From contig NZ_CP004393.1 of the NCBI RefSeq assembly GCF_000819565.1, forward strand, positions 2,356,001 to 2,420,000: a stretch of DNA of 64,000 bases, written 5' to 3'. Shown here piece after piece: positions 1 to 8,151 of the stretch; positions within the stretch are counted from its first letter, which is position 1, and each line of letters starts with the position of its first letter. Made by a program: the position numbers and the translations under genes. The notes beneath the pieces were generated by a model. The model ran no database searches. It was given only the letters and a program-made list of their open reading frames with translations, and was not told the DNA's origin. This DNA comes from Celeribacter indicus. GTDB taxonomy: Bacteria > Pseudomonadota > Alphaproteobacteria > Rhodobacterales > Rhodobacteraceae.

Positions 1-168
1 GGAGCGCAGCTCGCCGGAATCCTCTTTGCCATGATGACCCTGCACAACGCGGTGCATGCGATGCCGGACCTGTTTTCGCGGCTGCTCTCCCTCGGCTGGG
101 TCGCGCATGTCGTCGCGACGACCGCGCCGCATACGCTGCTCATCCTCGGCCAGAGCTATCGTCTCTGA
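1..168 (+). CDS. C-terminal end of an unidentified protein (partial, 5' end outside window)
   Basis: Frame 1 is open from the first base to a TGA at 166-168 and gives 55 residues, starting GAQLAGILFAMMTLHNAVHA and ending in GQSYRL. The stretch is hydrophobic and could be the last membrane segment of a membrane protein, but I do not recognise the family. It lies upstream of the suf genes on the same strand, so it may belong to the operon. It cannot be a shadow of a gene on the other strand that I can identify. The function is unknown. Confidence 0.4.
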   Translation, partial: GAQLAGILFAMMTLHNAVHAMPDLFSRLLSLGWVAHVVATTAPHTLLILGQSYRL

Positions 169-288
169 GCGCGGCGCGGGCGCGGGCAACCGCAACAAGG
201 CCGCCGTCTCGCCACGATCCTTTCGCAATTGCCCGGCATCCTGATCCCGAGACCAGGGGCGTGCACCGGCAGAAAGGGCAGGAACGGC

Positions 289-525
289 ATGAAAGAGGGG
301 CAACAGGCGCAATTCGCCGCGCGGCTTGCACGGATCGAGGCGGGCGGAGCGAACACCTTTGTCATGCCCCATGCCGGACTTCGGAAGGCCGCCCGACCGG
401 GGATGGCCGGTGCCCGTCGCCCGACGCTTGCCGCCGGCATGATGGCCGGGCTCGCCTCCGGCCTCCTGCGGACCGCCGCAGCCGGTCTGTGCCTCATCGT
501 CTATCTGCGCTACGCCGGCCTCTGA
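289..525 (+). CDS. small hypothetical protein upstream of sufC
   Basis: An ORF of 78 codons starting at ATG 289, preceded by a purine-rich stretch (AGAAAGGGCAGGAACGG) that could serve as ribosome binding site. An in-frame upstream ATG at 229 has no comparable site. The N-terminal half is polar (QAQFAARLARIEAGG), and the last 30 residues form one hydrophobic segment, so a small single-pass membrane protein is likely. Small ORFs with a similar QFAARxARIEA start sit in the suf operons of Rhodobacterales as I remember them, but I cannot name a function. It lies 128 bases before sufC on the same strand. Confidence 0.5.
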   Translation: MKEGQQAQFAARLARIEAGGANTFVMPHAGLRKAARPGMAGARRPTLAAGMMAGLASGLLRTAAAGLCLIVYLRYAGL

Positions 526-653
526 CCGGCGGTCCGGCGCGATCTCCCGCGGGGTGGTATCGCGCCGCCCGCATCCCATATAACACACAAAACGCACTCA
601 AGCCTGCCGCGATCCGCTCGCGCGCGGGCCATTCCTCGTGAAAGGACAAGAAC

Positions 654-1415
654 ATGTTGGAAATCAGCAACCTCCACGTCAAACTTGAAGAAGAGGACAA
701 ACAGATCCTCAAGGGTGTCGACCTCAAGGTCGGCGCGGGCGAGGTTCACGCGATCATGGGCCCGAACGGATCGGGCAAATCCACGACCTCCTATGTGCTC
801 TCGGGCCGCGACGGCTATGTGGTGACCGAAGGCTCGGCAAAGCTCGACGGCGAGGAGCTCCTGGACATGGATCCCGAGGAGCGCGCCGCCGCCGGCGTCT
901 TCCTCGCCTTCCAGTATCCGGTGGAAATCCCCGGCGTCGGCAACATGACCTTCCTGCGCACCGCGGTGAACGCGCAGCGCAAGGCGCGCGGCGAGGAGGA
1001 GCTTTCGGCGACCGATTTCCTCAAGCTGGTGCGCGAGAAGGCCAAGAGCCTCAAGATCGACGCCGAGATGCTGAAACGCCCGGTGAATGTCGGCTTCTCC
1101 GGCGGCGAGAAGAAACGCAACGAGATCCTCCAGATGGCGATGCTCGAGCCGAAGCTCTGCATCCTCGACGAAACCGATTCCGGGCTCGACGTGGACGCGA
1201 TGAAGCTCGTCTCCGACGGGGTGAACGCGCTGCGCGACGGCAAGCGGTCCTTTGTCGTGATCACCCACTACCAGCGGCTTCTCGACCACATCAAGCCGGA
1301 CGTGGTGCATATCATGTATGACGGCCGGATCGTGAAGTCGGGCGGGCCGGAGCTTGCGCTCGAGGTCGAGCACAACGGCTATGCCGACATCCTCGCCGAG
1401 GTGGAGAAGGCCTGA
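654..1415 (+). CDS. sufC: Fe-S cluster assembly ATPase SufC
   Basis: SufC is the cytoplasmic ABC-type ATPase of the SUF system and works with SufB and SufD as the scaffold on which Fe-S clusters are built. The 253-residue protein has the Walker A motif GPNGSGKST at residues 36-44, the signature FSGGEKKR, and the Walker B stretch LCILDETDSGLD; this SGGEKKRNE signature with ETDSGLD is characteristic of SufC rather than of transporters. No membrane domain is present, as expected. A GTGAAAGGACAAGAAC site precedes the ATG. The stop shares one base with the sufD start (TGATG at 1413-1417), which indicates translational coupling. Confidence 0.97.
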   Translation: MLEISNLHVKLEEEDKQILKGVDLKVGAGEVHAIMGPNGSGKSTTSYVLSGRDGYVVTEGSAKLDGEELLDMDPEERAAAGVFLAFQYPVEIPGVGNMTFLRTAVNAQRKARGEEELSATDFLKLVREKAKSLKIDAEMLKRPVNVGFSGGEKKRNEILQMAMLEPKLCILDETDSGLDVDAMKLVSDGVNALRDGKRSFVVITHYQRLLDHIKPDVVHIMYDGRIVKSGGPELALEVEHNGYADILAEVEKA

Positions 1416-2716
1416 TGAAACGCGCGGATCTGAAACAACGCAAACTCGACACCACGGCGGCGCGCGTCGAGGGCATGGCGCTGCCGCAGGGCGGCGCGCC
1501 CTGGGCCACGGCACTCCGGCAGGACGCGCTGGAGCGGCTTCTGGCCATGGGCCTGCCGCAGGGGCGCGACGAATACTGGCGCTGGACCCGGCCCGACAGC
1601 CTGATCGCGGCGGAAGCGCCGCAGGCCGCGCTGTTCCAGGCGACGGAGCCGCCATTCTTCTCCGCGCTGGAGCGGATCCGGATCGTCTTTGTCGATGGGG
1701 TCTTCGATGCCGGGGCCTCCGACGATCTCACGGGCGAGAATCTCGAGATCATGCGCCTGACGGACGCGCTCGCCACCGATATCCACTGGGTGAAGGACGC
1801 CTATGGCGCGCAGGAAAAGAAGGCGCAGGTGCCGGTCGAACGGCCCTTCGCGACGCTCAACACCGCCTTTGCCACCGATGGCGTGGTGATCCGCGCCACC
1901 GGCAAGGTCGACCGACCCGTGTCGCTCGTCTACCTGCATCGCGATGAGGGATCGGACGCGATCCTGCACCACGTCATCCGGGTGGAAGCGGGGGCCGATC
2001 TGACCGTGCTCGAGAACGGGCCGGCGGCGGCGCGCTTCAACAAGGTGATGGAGGTCGAGGTCGCCGATGGCGCGGGCTTCCACCATGTGCGCGCCCAGGG
2101 CCGCGACCACGAACGCCGCGCGGTGACGCATCTCTTCGCGACCGTGGGGGAAGAGGCGACCTTCAAGAGCTTCACCATGACCGCGAACGGCGTGCTGACG
2201 CGCAACGAGGTCTTCATCGACATCGCCGGGGACAATGCCGTCGCCCATGTCGCGGGCGCCTGCGTCGGCGATGGCAATTTCCACCATGACGACACGGTGT
2301 TCATCGTGCATGGCGCGGAATGCTGCGAGAGCCGGCAGGTGTTCAAGAAGGTGCTGCGCAACGGGGCGAAGGGCATCTTCCAGGGCAAGATCCTCGTGAA
2401 GACCGGCGCGCAGAAGACCGATGGCTACCAGATCTCCCAGGGCCTCCTGCTCGACGGCGACAGCCAGTTCCTCGCCAAGCCCGAGCTCGAGATCTACGCC
2501 GACGACGTGGCCTGCTCGCATGGCTCGACCGTGGGGGCGATCGACGAGGACGCGCTGTTCTACCTGCGCTCGCGCGGGGTGCCGGTGGCGGAGGCGACCG
2601 ACCTTCTGACGCTCTCCTTCCTCGCCGAGGCGATCGAGGAGATCGAGGACGAACAGATCGCCGGCGACGTGATCGCCCGCCTCGAGGGCTGGCTCGCGCG
2701 GCGCCGGAAGGACTGA
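1415..2716 (+). CDS. sufD: Fe-S cluster assembly protein SufD
   Basis: SufD is the non-ATPase partner of SufB in the SufBC2D scaffold. The 433-residue protein has the right length, and its C-terminal half has the family beta-helix with motifs such as HHDDTVFIVHG, GIFQGKILV, QKTDGYQISQGLLL and CSHGSTVGAID. The invariant histidine in CSHGSTVG (near residue 369) is conserved in SufD proteins. The gene overlaps sufC by one base and is followed after 4 bases by a membrane gene and then sufS, so it is part of one transcription unit. Confidence 0.96.
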   Translation: MKRADLKQRKLDTTAARVEGMALPQGGAPWATALRQDALERLLAMGLPQGRDEYWRWTRPDSLIAAEAPQAALFQATEPPFFSALERIRIVFVDGVFDAGASDDLTGENLEIMRLTDALATDIHWVKDAYGAQEKKAQVPVERPFATLNTAFATDGVVIRATGKVDRPVSLVYLHRDEGSDAILHHVIRVEAGADLTVLENGPAAARFNKVMEVEVADGAGFHHVRAQGRDHERRAVTHLFATVGEEATFKSFTMTANGVLTRNEVFIDIAGDNAVAHVAGACVGDGNFHHDDTVFIVHGAECCESRQVFKKVLRNGAKGIFQGKILVKTGAQKTDGYQISQGLLLDGDSQFLAKPELEIYADDVACSHGSTVGAIDEDALFYLRSRGVPVAEATDLLTLSFLAEAIEEIEDEQIAGDVIARLEGWLARRRKD

Positions 2717-2720
2717 GGGC

Positions 2721-3218
2721 GTGGGCGTCGTCTCCGATATCGTTCGCAGCTACCGCGCGCCGCGCGCGGTGCTGCGCCATCGCCTCGGAGCGGGGGAGAA
2801 GGAGGGCACGGCGCTCGTGACCCTGATGCTCGCCTGCGGGCTGATCTTCGTCGCGCAATGGCCGCGGCTGTCGCGGATCTCCTTCGAGACGGGGCAGGAG
2901 GTGCAGATGCTTCTCGGCGCGACGCTGCTGGGCTGGCTCTTCATCATGCCGCTGGTGTTCTACGTGCTCGCGTCTCTCGTGGCACTCGTCCTGCGCCTCG
3001 CCGGCCGGACGGCCACCGGGTTCCAGACGCGCATGGCGCTGTTCTGGGGCCTTCTCTGCGCCGCGCCGCTCTGGCTCCTCTGGGGGCTGACGGCGGGGTT
3101 CGTGGGGCAGGGGCCGGCGACCGCGCTCGTCGGGCTCCTCGCGCTCGCCGCGCTCATCGTCTTCTGGGGAGCCATGCTCTCCGAGATCGCAGTCAGGAAG
3201 GAGACGCAGAATGTTTGA
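2721..3218 (+). CDS. YIP1-family-like integral membrane protein
   Basis: A 165-residue protein starting at GTG 2721, with AAGGA at 2707-2711 as its ribosome binding site. After a charged N-terminus (about 30 residues with SYRAPRAVLRHRLGAGEKEGTAL) come four to five hydrophobic segments, consistent with the bacterial YIP1 family. Function in bacteria is not established. It sits between sufD and sufS, 4 bases after sufD and overlapping the sufS start by 8 bases, so it is co-expressed with Fe-S assembly genes. This position is familiar in Rhodobacterales suf operons. No role in Fe-S assembly can be claimed from sequence alone. Confidence 0.75.
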   Translation: MGVVSDIVRSYRAPRAVLRHRLGAGEKEGTALVTLMLACGLIFVAQWPRLSRISFETGQEVQMLLGATLLGWLFIMPLVFYVLASLVALVLRLAGRTATGFQTRMALFWGLLCAAPLWLLWGLTAGFVGQGPATALVGLLALAALIVFWGAMLSEIAVRKETQNV

Positions 3219-4428
3219 CGTCGCCAGGATCCGCGCCGATTTTCCGATCCTCTCGCGGGAGGTGAACGGCCAGCCGCTCACCTATCTCGACAACGGGGCA
3301 TCGGCGCAGAAGCCGCAGGTGGTGATCGACGCGATCACCAACGCCTATTCCCATGAATATGCCAATGTCCACAGGGGGCTGCACTATCTCTCCAACCTCG
3401 CGACGGAGAAATACGAAGCCGTGCGGGAGACCGTGCGCCGCTTCCTGAACGCGGGCCATGAGGACGAGATCGTCTTTACCTCCGGTACGACCGAGGGCAT
3501 CAACCTCGTCTCCTACGGCTGGGCCGCCGAGCGGCTCGGGCCCGGCGACGAGATCGTGCTCTCGGTGCTCGAACACCACGCCAATATCGTGCCCTGGCAT
3601 TTCCTGCGCGAACGGCAGGGCGTGGTGCTGAAATGGGTCGATTGCGCGCCCGACGGCAGCCTCGATCCGCAGGCGGTGATCGACGCGATCGGGCCGAAGA
3701 CCAAGCTCGTCGCGATCACCCAGCTGTCCAACGTCACCGGCACGCGGGTCGATGTGAAGGCGATCTGCCATGCCGCCCGCGCGCGTGGCGTCGCGACCCT
3801 CGTGGATGGCTCGCAGGGCGCGGTGCACGGGCCGGTGGATGTGCAGGACATCGGCTGCGACTTCTATCCGATCACCGGGCACAAGCTCTACGGACCCTCG
3901 GGCTCCGGCGCGATCTATATCCGGGCCGAGCGGCAGGCGGAGATGCGCCCCTTCCTCGGCGGCGGCGACATGATCGACGTGGTCTCGAAGGAGGCGGTCA
4001 GCTACGCCAGGCCGCCGCTGAAATTCGAGGCCGGGACGCCGGGCATCGTGCAGACCATCGGCATGGGCGTCGCGCTCGACTATCTCATGGGCATCGGCAT
4101 GGAGGCGATCGCCGCGCATGAGGCACGGCTCGCGGCCTATGCCTCCGAACGCTTCGCGGGTCTGAACTGGCTCAACCTCCAGGGCACGGCACCTGGGAAG
4201 GGGGCGATCTTCTCCTTCACCATGGAGGGGGCGCATGCGCATGACCTCTCGACCGTGCTCGACAAGAAGGGCGTCGCCGTGCGCGCGGGCACCCATTGCG
4301 CCATGCCGCTGATGGAGCATCTCGGGGTCACCGCCACCTGCCGCGCGTCCTTTGCGATGTACAACACGGAGGAAGAGGTGGACCGCCTCGTGGAGGCGCT
4401 CGAGCTCTGTCACGAATTCTTTGCGTGA
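3211..4428 (+). CDS. sufS: cysteine desulfurase SufS
   Basis: A PLP-dependent group II cysteine desulfurase that takes sulfur from L-cysteine as a persulfide for Fe-S assembly. The 405-residue protein has the normal SufS length. The PLP lysine is K225 in ITGHKLYGPSG, and the persulfide-carrying cysteine is C363 in RAGTHCAMP, followed by the family TCRASFAMYNT block. The start ATG at 3211 overlaps the previous gene by 8 bases and has GGAAGGAGA just upstream. It is the last gene of the suf run. No sufE or sufA follows; a GC-rich hairpin with a T run and then a tRNA gene come next. Confidence 0.96.
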   Translation: MFDVARIRADFPILSREVNGQPLTYLDNGASAQKPQVVIDAITNAYSHEYANVHRGLHYLSNLATEKYEAVRETVRRFLNAGHEDEIVFTSGTTEGINLVSYGWAAERLGPGDEIVLSVLEHHANIVPWHFLRERQGVVLKWVDCAPDGSLDPQAVIDAIGPKTKLVAITQLSNVTGTRVDVKAICHAARARGVATLVDGSQGAVHGPVDVQDIGCDFYPITGHKLYGPSGSGAIYIRAERQAEMRPFLGGGDMIDVVSKEAVSYARPPLKFEAGTPGIVQTIGMGVALDYLMGIGMEAIAAHEARLAAYASERFAGLNWLNLQGTAPGKGAIFSFTMEGAHAHDLSTVLDKKGVAVRAGTHCAMPLMEHLGVTATCRASFAMYNTEEEVDRLVEALELCHEFFA

Positions 4429-4437
4429 TCCGCGAAG

Positions 4438-4478
4438 AAGGGTGCGGCGCGGCAGGAAAACTGATTGCGCCGCCCTTT
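4438..4478 (+). terminator. intrinsic terminator of the suf operon
   Basis: A GC-rich inverted repeat (GCGGCGC at 4444-4450 with GCGCCGC at 4467-4473, extended by AAGGG / CCCTTT) ends in TTTC. It lies 9 bases after the sufS stop and before tRNA-Arg. Seen directly; termination is inferred. Confidence 0.6.
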
Positions 4479-4504
4479 CGCATCGCCTATAGACGGGCGC
4501 ACGC

Positions 4505-4581
4505 GCACCCATAGCTCAGCTGGATAGAGCGCTGCCCTCCGAAGGCAGAGGCCAGAGGTTCGAATCCTCTTGGGTGCGCCA
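4505..4581 (+). tRNA. tRNA-Arg, anticodon CCG
   Basis: A 77-nt cloverleaf with all arms matched by eye. Acceptor stem GCACCCA/TGGGTGC, discriminator G and encoded CCA at 4579-4581. D stem GCTC/GAGC. Anticodon stem CTGCC/GGCAG around loop CTCCGAA, giving anticodon CCG (4539-4541), which reads CGG arginine codons. T arm AGAGG-TTCGAAT-CCTCT. The gene stands alone downstream of suf and directly before an accessory catabolic region, and tRNA genes are common integration sites. Confidence 0.97.
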
Positions 4582-4692
4582 AATCTCCCTAAATTTGGTC
4601 CGTTTAAGACCGCCGATTGCCGCATGGGAGGCATCCGGCGTGAACTGGATGAGGGGTGTGTGTCACGCCCACAGGGCCAAAGCAGCATGTGC

Positions 4693-4723
4693 TTGACCTT
4701 AAGGTTACGTTCAATGTTACGGT
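4693..4723 (+). promoter_or_regulatory. MerR-type promoter with 19-bp spacer (amidotransferase-like gene)
   Basis: TTGACC at 4693-4698 and TACGGT at 4718-4723 are separated by exactly 19 bases, the overlong spacing typical of promoters activated by MerR-family proteins. The spacer begins with CTTAAGG and is partly palindromic. The element lies 28 bases before the start at 4751. A nearly identical element precedes the gene at 5941, and the MerR gene lies between the two. Confidence 0.7.
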
Positions 4724-4750
4724 CAGGGCACTCACATCAGGAGCTCGTTC

Positions 4751-5434
4751 GTGGCCAAGCGCATCCTTCACGTCGTCAGCAACGTCTCGCATTACGCGGG
4801 TTCCAACAAGCCGACCGGGCTGTGGCTGTCCGAACTGACCCACGCCTATGACGTTTTCGCAGACATGGGCCACGAACAGACGATCATGAGTCCGAAGGGC
4901 GGCGTCTCGCCGTTGGAGCCGCGGGCCCTCAAATGGCCTTTGCTCGATGCCTCCGCCAGGGCATGGAGGGCCGATCCGGCGCGCATGGCGCTGCTGCAAT
5001 CGACCGCCAGCCCCGACGAGATCGACCCGGTGAATTTCGATGCGATCTACCTGACGGGCGGCCATGCCGTGATGTGGGACTTTCCGGACAGCGAAGGCCT
5101 GCAACGCATCACGCGCGCCATCTGGGAGCGGGGCGGGATCGTCTCGTCGGTCTGCCATGGCTATTGCGGTCTGCTGAACACGCGGTTGTCGGACGGCAGC
5201 CTCCTGGTGGTCGGCAGGAAGGTGACGGGGTTTTCATGGAATGAGGAAGTGCTGGCGGGGGTCGCCGGATGGATGCCTTACAACGCGCAGGCCGAAATGG
5301 CGCAACGCGGCGCGCTCTACGACAAGGCCCTGCTGCCCTTCGTGTCGCACGTCGTCGTGGATGGCCGGCTGGTGACAGGTCAAAATCCAGGCTCGGCCAG
5401 GGCGACGGCGAAACGGGTTGCCGCCCTGCTCTGA
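4751..5434 (+). CDS. type 1 glutamine amidotransferase / DJ-1-PfpI (Hsp31-like) family protein
   Basis: A 227-residue cytoplasmic protein starting at GTG 4751. It has the class I glutamine-amidotransferase-like fold signatures: FDAIYLTGGHAVMWDF (with the acidic and glycine elbow) and the nucleophile elbow VSSVCHGYCGLL, with the likely catalytic cysteine at residue 135 next to His-136. It resembles Hsp31/HchA-like proteins that deal with glyoxal-type aldehydes, though that activity is inferred. A MerR-type promoter lies directly upstream. The gene is convergent with the merR gene (9 bases apart). It is probably induced by an electrophile or aldehyde together with the downstream flavoenzyme. 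Confidence 0.8.
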   Translation: MAKRILHVVSNVSHYAGSNKPTGLWLSELTHAYDVFADMGHEQTIMSPKGGVSPLEPRALKWPLLDASARAWRADPARMALLQSTASPDEIDPVNFDAIYLTGGHAVMWDFPDSEGLQRITRAIWERGGIVSSVCHGYCGLLNTRLSDGSLLVVGRKVTGFSWNEEVLAGVAGWMPYNAQAEMAQRGALYDKALLPFVSHVVVDGRLVTGQNPGSARATAKRVAALL

Positions 5435-5443
5435 GCGGGCCGA

Positions 5444-5857
5444 TCAGCCGGTCGTTCCAATCAGCATGTTCGCCATGATCCTGCGGGCGTTGTCCTTGCA
5501 GTCCATGTCGTCGGGCTTGGCCTCGATCTCGTCGATGAGGCGCCTGATCTGCACTTTGCTCTGTTTCAGCCTGGCCTCGAGCGCTGTGATCTCGGCCACC
5601 TTCGCACGCAGCGCGTCCAGCAGACCGTCGTGCGTCCATTCGTCGAGGTCGGACGGCACCATCCGCCGGATTTCGTCCAGGCTGAAGCCCGCGTTTTGAG
5701 CCGTGTCGATCAGGTTGAGGACCACAAGCGCCTCCGGCGGATAGCTCCGGTAGCCGTTGGGGCGGCGGTCCACCAGCTTGAGCAAGCCGATCCGCTCGTA
5801 GAAGCGGATGCGAGACGGCGTCTGCCCGCTGCGCTTTGCCAGTTCGCCGATTTTCAT
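5444..5857 (-). CDS. MerR-family transcriptional regulator
   Basis: A 137-residue regulator with the N-terminal winged helix-turn-helix typical of MerR proteins (MKIGELAKRSG, then RIRFYERIGLL, then NGYRSYP), followed by a dimerisation coiled coil (about residues 80-115). The single cysteine (DDMDCKDN, near residue 120) is not enough for a metal site of the CueR or MerR type. An electrophile or redox sensor of the NmlR/AdhR kind is a reasonable but unproven guess. It is divergent from the Old Yellow Enzyme gene at 5941. The 19-bp-spaced promoter in the shared intergenic region is its likely target, along with the copy at 4693. Confidence 0.9.
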   Translation of the reverse strand: MKIGELAKRSGQTPSRIRFYERIGLLKLVDRRPNGYRSYPPEALVVLNLIDTAQNAGFSLDEIRRMVPSDLDEWTHDGLLDALRAKVAEITALEARLKQSKVQIRRLIDEIEAKPDDMDCKDNARRIMANMLIGTTG

Positions 5858-5879
5858 CTCCCGGCACCTCCATTTTCGC

Positions 5880-5910
5880 TTGACCTTAAACTTAGCTTAA
5901 AAGTTATGGT
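5880..5910 (+). promoter_or_regulatory. MerR-type promoter with 19-bp spacer (Old Yellow Enzyme gene)
   Basis: TTGACC at 5880-5885 and TATGGT at 5905-5910 with a 19-base spacer. The spacer contains an AACTT...AAGTT inverted repeat, as expected for a MerR dimer site between -35 and -10. It is 30 bases from the start at 5941 and also lies just upstream of the divergent merR gene. Confidence 0.75.
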
Positions 5911-5940
5911 TGGTCAAATCGAAGGTTTTCGGAGATATCA

Positions 5941-7185
5941 ATGTCGCTATTCATGACGCTCAGCCTGCCCAACGGCCAGACGATTCCCAACCGCATTGGC
6001 AAGGCCGCGATGGAAGAGAACATGGCCGACGCCGATCACGGTCCCTCGGCTGAGCTGCTGGAACTCTATCGTGCCTGGGCGCAGGGCGGCACCGGCCTCA
6101 TCATCACCGGCAACGTGATGGTCGATGCGCGCGCCATGACCGGCGCTGCCGGCGTGGTGCTGGAAGACGACCGGCTGCTCGACCGGTTCCGCGCCTGGGC
6201 CGGGATCGCGCGTTCGGGCGGCGGCAAGGTCTGGATGCAGATCAACCATCCGGGGCGGCAGATGCCGGCCGGCATGGGGCAGGAGACGCTGGCGCCTTCC
6301 GCCATCGCGCTCGATCTCGGCGCCCAGTCGAGGCAGTTTCCGATGCCGCGCGAGATGACCGAAGCCGAGATCGACGAGGTCGCGCAGCGCTTCGTCACCA
6401 CGGCGGTTCTGGCGGAGCGTGCCGGATTCCACGGGGTCGAGGTCCATGCCGCGCACGGCTATCTGCTCAGCCAGTTCCTCTCGCCGCTGTCGAACCGGCG
6501 CACCGACCGCTGGGGCGGAAGCCTCGAAAACCGGGCGCGGCTGCTGGTCGAGATCGTGCGCGGCGTCCGCGCTGCGGTCGGCGCGGATTTTGCGGTGGCG
6601 GTCAAGCTCAACTCGGCGGACTTCCAACGCGGCGGCTTTTCGCCGGAAGACGCACGGGCGGTCGTTGAAATGCTCGCCCCTCTCGGCGTCGATCTGGTCG
6701 AACTGTCGGGCGGCAGCTACGAGGCGCCGGCGATGATGGGTGCCGCGCGTGACGAGCGTACCCTCGCGCGCGAGGCCTACTTCCTCGAGTTTGCCCGCGA
6801 GATTGCCGAAGTCGCGCCCATGCCGCTGATGGTCACGGGAGGTATCCGCCGCCGTTCCGTGGCCGAAGAGGTCGTGGAAAGCGGTGTCGCCATGGCGGGC
6901 ATCGCAACTGCACTGGCGATCGAGCCCAACCTGCCGAACAAGTGGCGTGCCGGTGCAGATGACGCACCCGCGCTGAAGCCGATTACCTGGAAGAACAAGC
7001 CGGTCGCGTCGGCGGCGCATATGGCCGCGGTCCGGTATCAGCTTGAACGCCTTGGCCGCCGCCGCCGCACGTCGCCCAACGTCTCTCCGGTCTGGGCGCT
7101 GATCGTCTCGCAGCGGCACCTCAGGCGCGCCACCCGAGCATATCGGGAGTGGATGTCGAAGCGTGCCGTGGCGGCAGGGGTGTGA
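5941..7185 (+). CDS. NADH:flavin oxidoreductase, Old Yellow Enzyme family
   Basis: A 414-residue FMN-dependent ene-reductase-like protein. The TIM-barrel motifs are present: NRIGKAAMEENMAD near the N-terminus, WMQINHPGRQMP, and the active-site/FMN block HGVEVHAAHGYLLSQFLSPLS, in which His-169 and His-172 occupy the substrate-anion positions. RTDRWGGSLENRARL follows, then MVTGGIRRR near the phosphate site. The length fits a single-domain OYE without the C-terminal Fe-S/FAD extension of 2,4-dienoyl-CoA reductase. Such enzymes reduce activated C=C bonds, using NAD(P)H. It starts the second MerR-controlled unit and is followed after 4 bases by an acetoacetate-decarboxylase-like gene. Confidence 0.93.
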   Translation: MSLFMTLSLPNGQTIPNRIGKAAMEENMADADHGPSAELLELYRAWAQGGTGLIITGNVMVDARAMTGAAGVVLEDDRLLDRFRAWAGIARSGGGKVWMQINHPGRQMPAGMGQETLAPSAIALDLGAQSRQFPMPREMTEAEIDEVAQRFVTTAVLAERAGFHGVEVHAAHGYLLSQFLSPLSNRRTDRWGGSLENRARLLVEIVRGVRAAVGADFAVAVKLNSADFQRGGFSPEDARAVVEMLAPLGVDLVELSGGSYEAPAMMGAARDERTLAREAYFLEFAREIAEVAPMPLMVTGGIRRRSVAEEVVESGVAMAGIATALAIEPNLPNKWRAGADDAPALKPITWKNKPVASAAHMAAVRYQLERLGRRRRTSPNVSPVWALIVSQRHLRRATRAYREWMSKRAVAAGV

Positions 7186-7189
7186 GGCC

Positions 7190-8101
7190 ATGCAGAGCAC
7201 CAGCCACGATGCGACCGTCGAGGTCGAATTCGCGGGCCACAAGGTCCTGGTCCCGGCGGGCGGCTATTACGACCGCTATCGCTCCAACCCTGATCTGGAC
7301 GAGGTTGCCCGCGACCCGGCGGCAGGGAACATCGACTTCTTCCGCCGCATCCCGAAGCAGAAGGTCGCCTCGCGTGTCGGTCCCGTCTGGGCGCCCAACT
7401 TCTATTACCGCAGCAGCAGCGTCCAAGTGCTGATGCTCGCGCCCGTCGACCGGCTGCGGTCGGCCTTGCCGACCCCGCTGGAGCCGTTGCGGGCCGTGCC
7501 GGGCAAAGGGCTGGTGGCGCTCACCTTCTTTTCCTACGCGGTGTGCGACAACGATCCTTATGACGAGGTGTCGATCGCGGTCGTCGTCCGCAGGCCCGGC
7601 GCGCGGGGATCGCACGCGCGCGAACTGATGTCGTCGATCCGCAGGCGGAGCTTTAACGCGCATGTCCTCGCGCTGCCGGTGTCCACCGAGATCGCCCGCG
7701 TGCGCGGCGTCGAGGGCTATCAGCTTCCGAAATGGCTGACCGGCATGGAGGTGGACATCGGCGACGAGGCACGCGCGACGATCTTCTCCACCGATGGCAC
7801 GCCGGACCTGACGCTGTCGGCGCCGATGCCGAACATCCACGAGGTGCCGTCGCAATCGCACATGAGCACCAACACCATGATCCACCGGGTCGATGGCCGC
7901 TGGCACCAGACCGCGGTGCAATCGAACCTCCTGGCCTACGGGCAGGAACTGTTCCCGCGCGGGATCGCTTTATCCCGGCAGGGCGGACCGATAAGCGAAC
8001 TGCTGAACGGCCTTGGCGCCGGAATGGTTCTCCGTCTCGATATCGTCAGGGACGCGCAGATCGTCCTCAACATGCCGATCCCGCTGGGCGGCTTCGCCTA
8101 G
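7190..8101 (+). CDS. acetoacetate decarboxylase-family protein
   Basis: A 303-residue protein placed from ATG 7190, 4 bases after the previous stop (GAGGCC upstream); an earlier in-frame start at 7163 would overlap that gene. It matches the acetoacetate decarboxylase-like superfamily: the likely Schiff-base lysine is Lys-181 in [10 protein letters not shown], with the conserved stretches [19 protein letters not shown] and [10 protein letters not shown]. True acetoacetate decarboxylases are usually somewhat shorter, and members of this superfamily also include hydratases and decarboxylases of other keto acids, so the substrate is open. It is operonic with the Old Yellow Enzyme. Confidence 0.8.
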   Translation: MQSTSHDATVEVEFAGHKVLVPAGGYYDRYRSNPDLDEVARDPAAGNIDFFRRIPKQKVASRVGPVWAPNFYYRSSSVQVLMLAPVDRLRSALPTPLEPLRAVPGKGLVALTFFSYAVCDNDPYDEVSIAVVVRRPGARGSHARELMSSIRRRSFNAHVLALPVSTEIARVRGVEGYQLPKWLTGMEVDIGDEARATIFSTDGTPDLTLSAPMPNIHEVPSQSHMSTNTMIHRVDGRWHQTAVQSNLLAYGQELFPRGIALSRQGGPISELLNGLGAGMVLRLDIVRDAQIVLNMPIPLGGFA

Positions 8102-8151
8102 CTTCAACATCGCAACGGCGGCGGGGCCGTCAACATCAGGGAGTAACGATC

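Noticed and set aside
4560..4620. Integration site (attL) at the tRNA-Arg 3' end
   Set aside because: I looked for a second copy of the tRNA 3' segment (GGTTCGAATCCTCT) and saw none in the window; no integrase gene is present.
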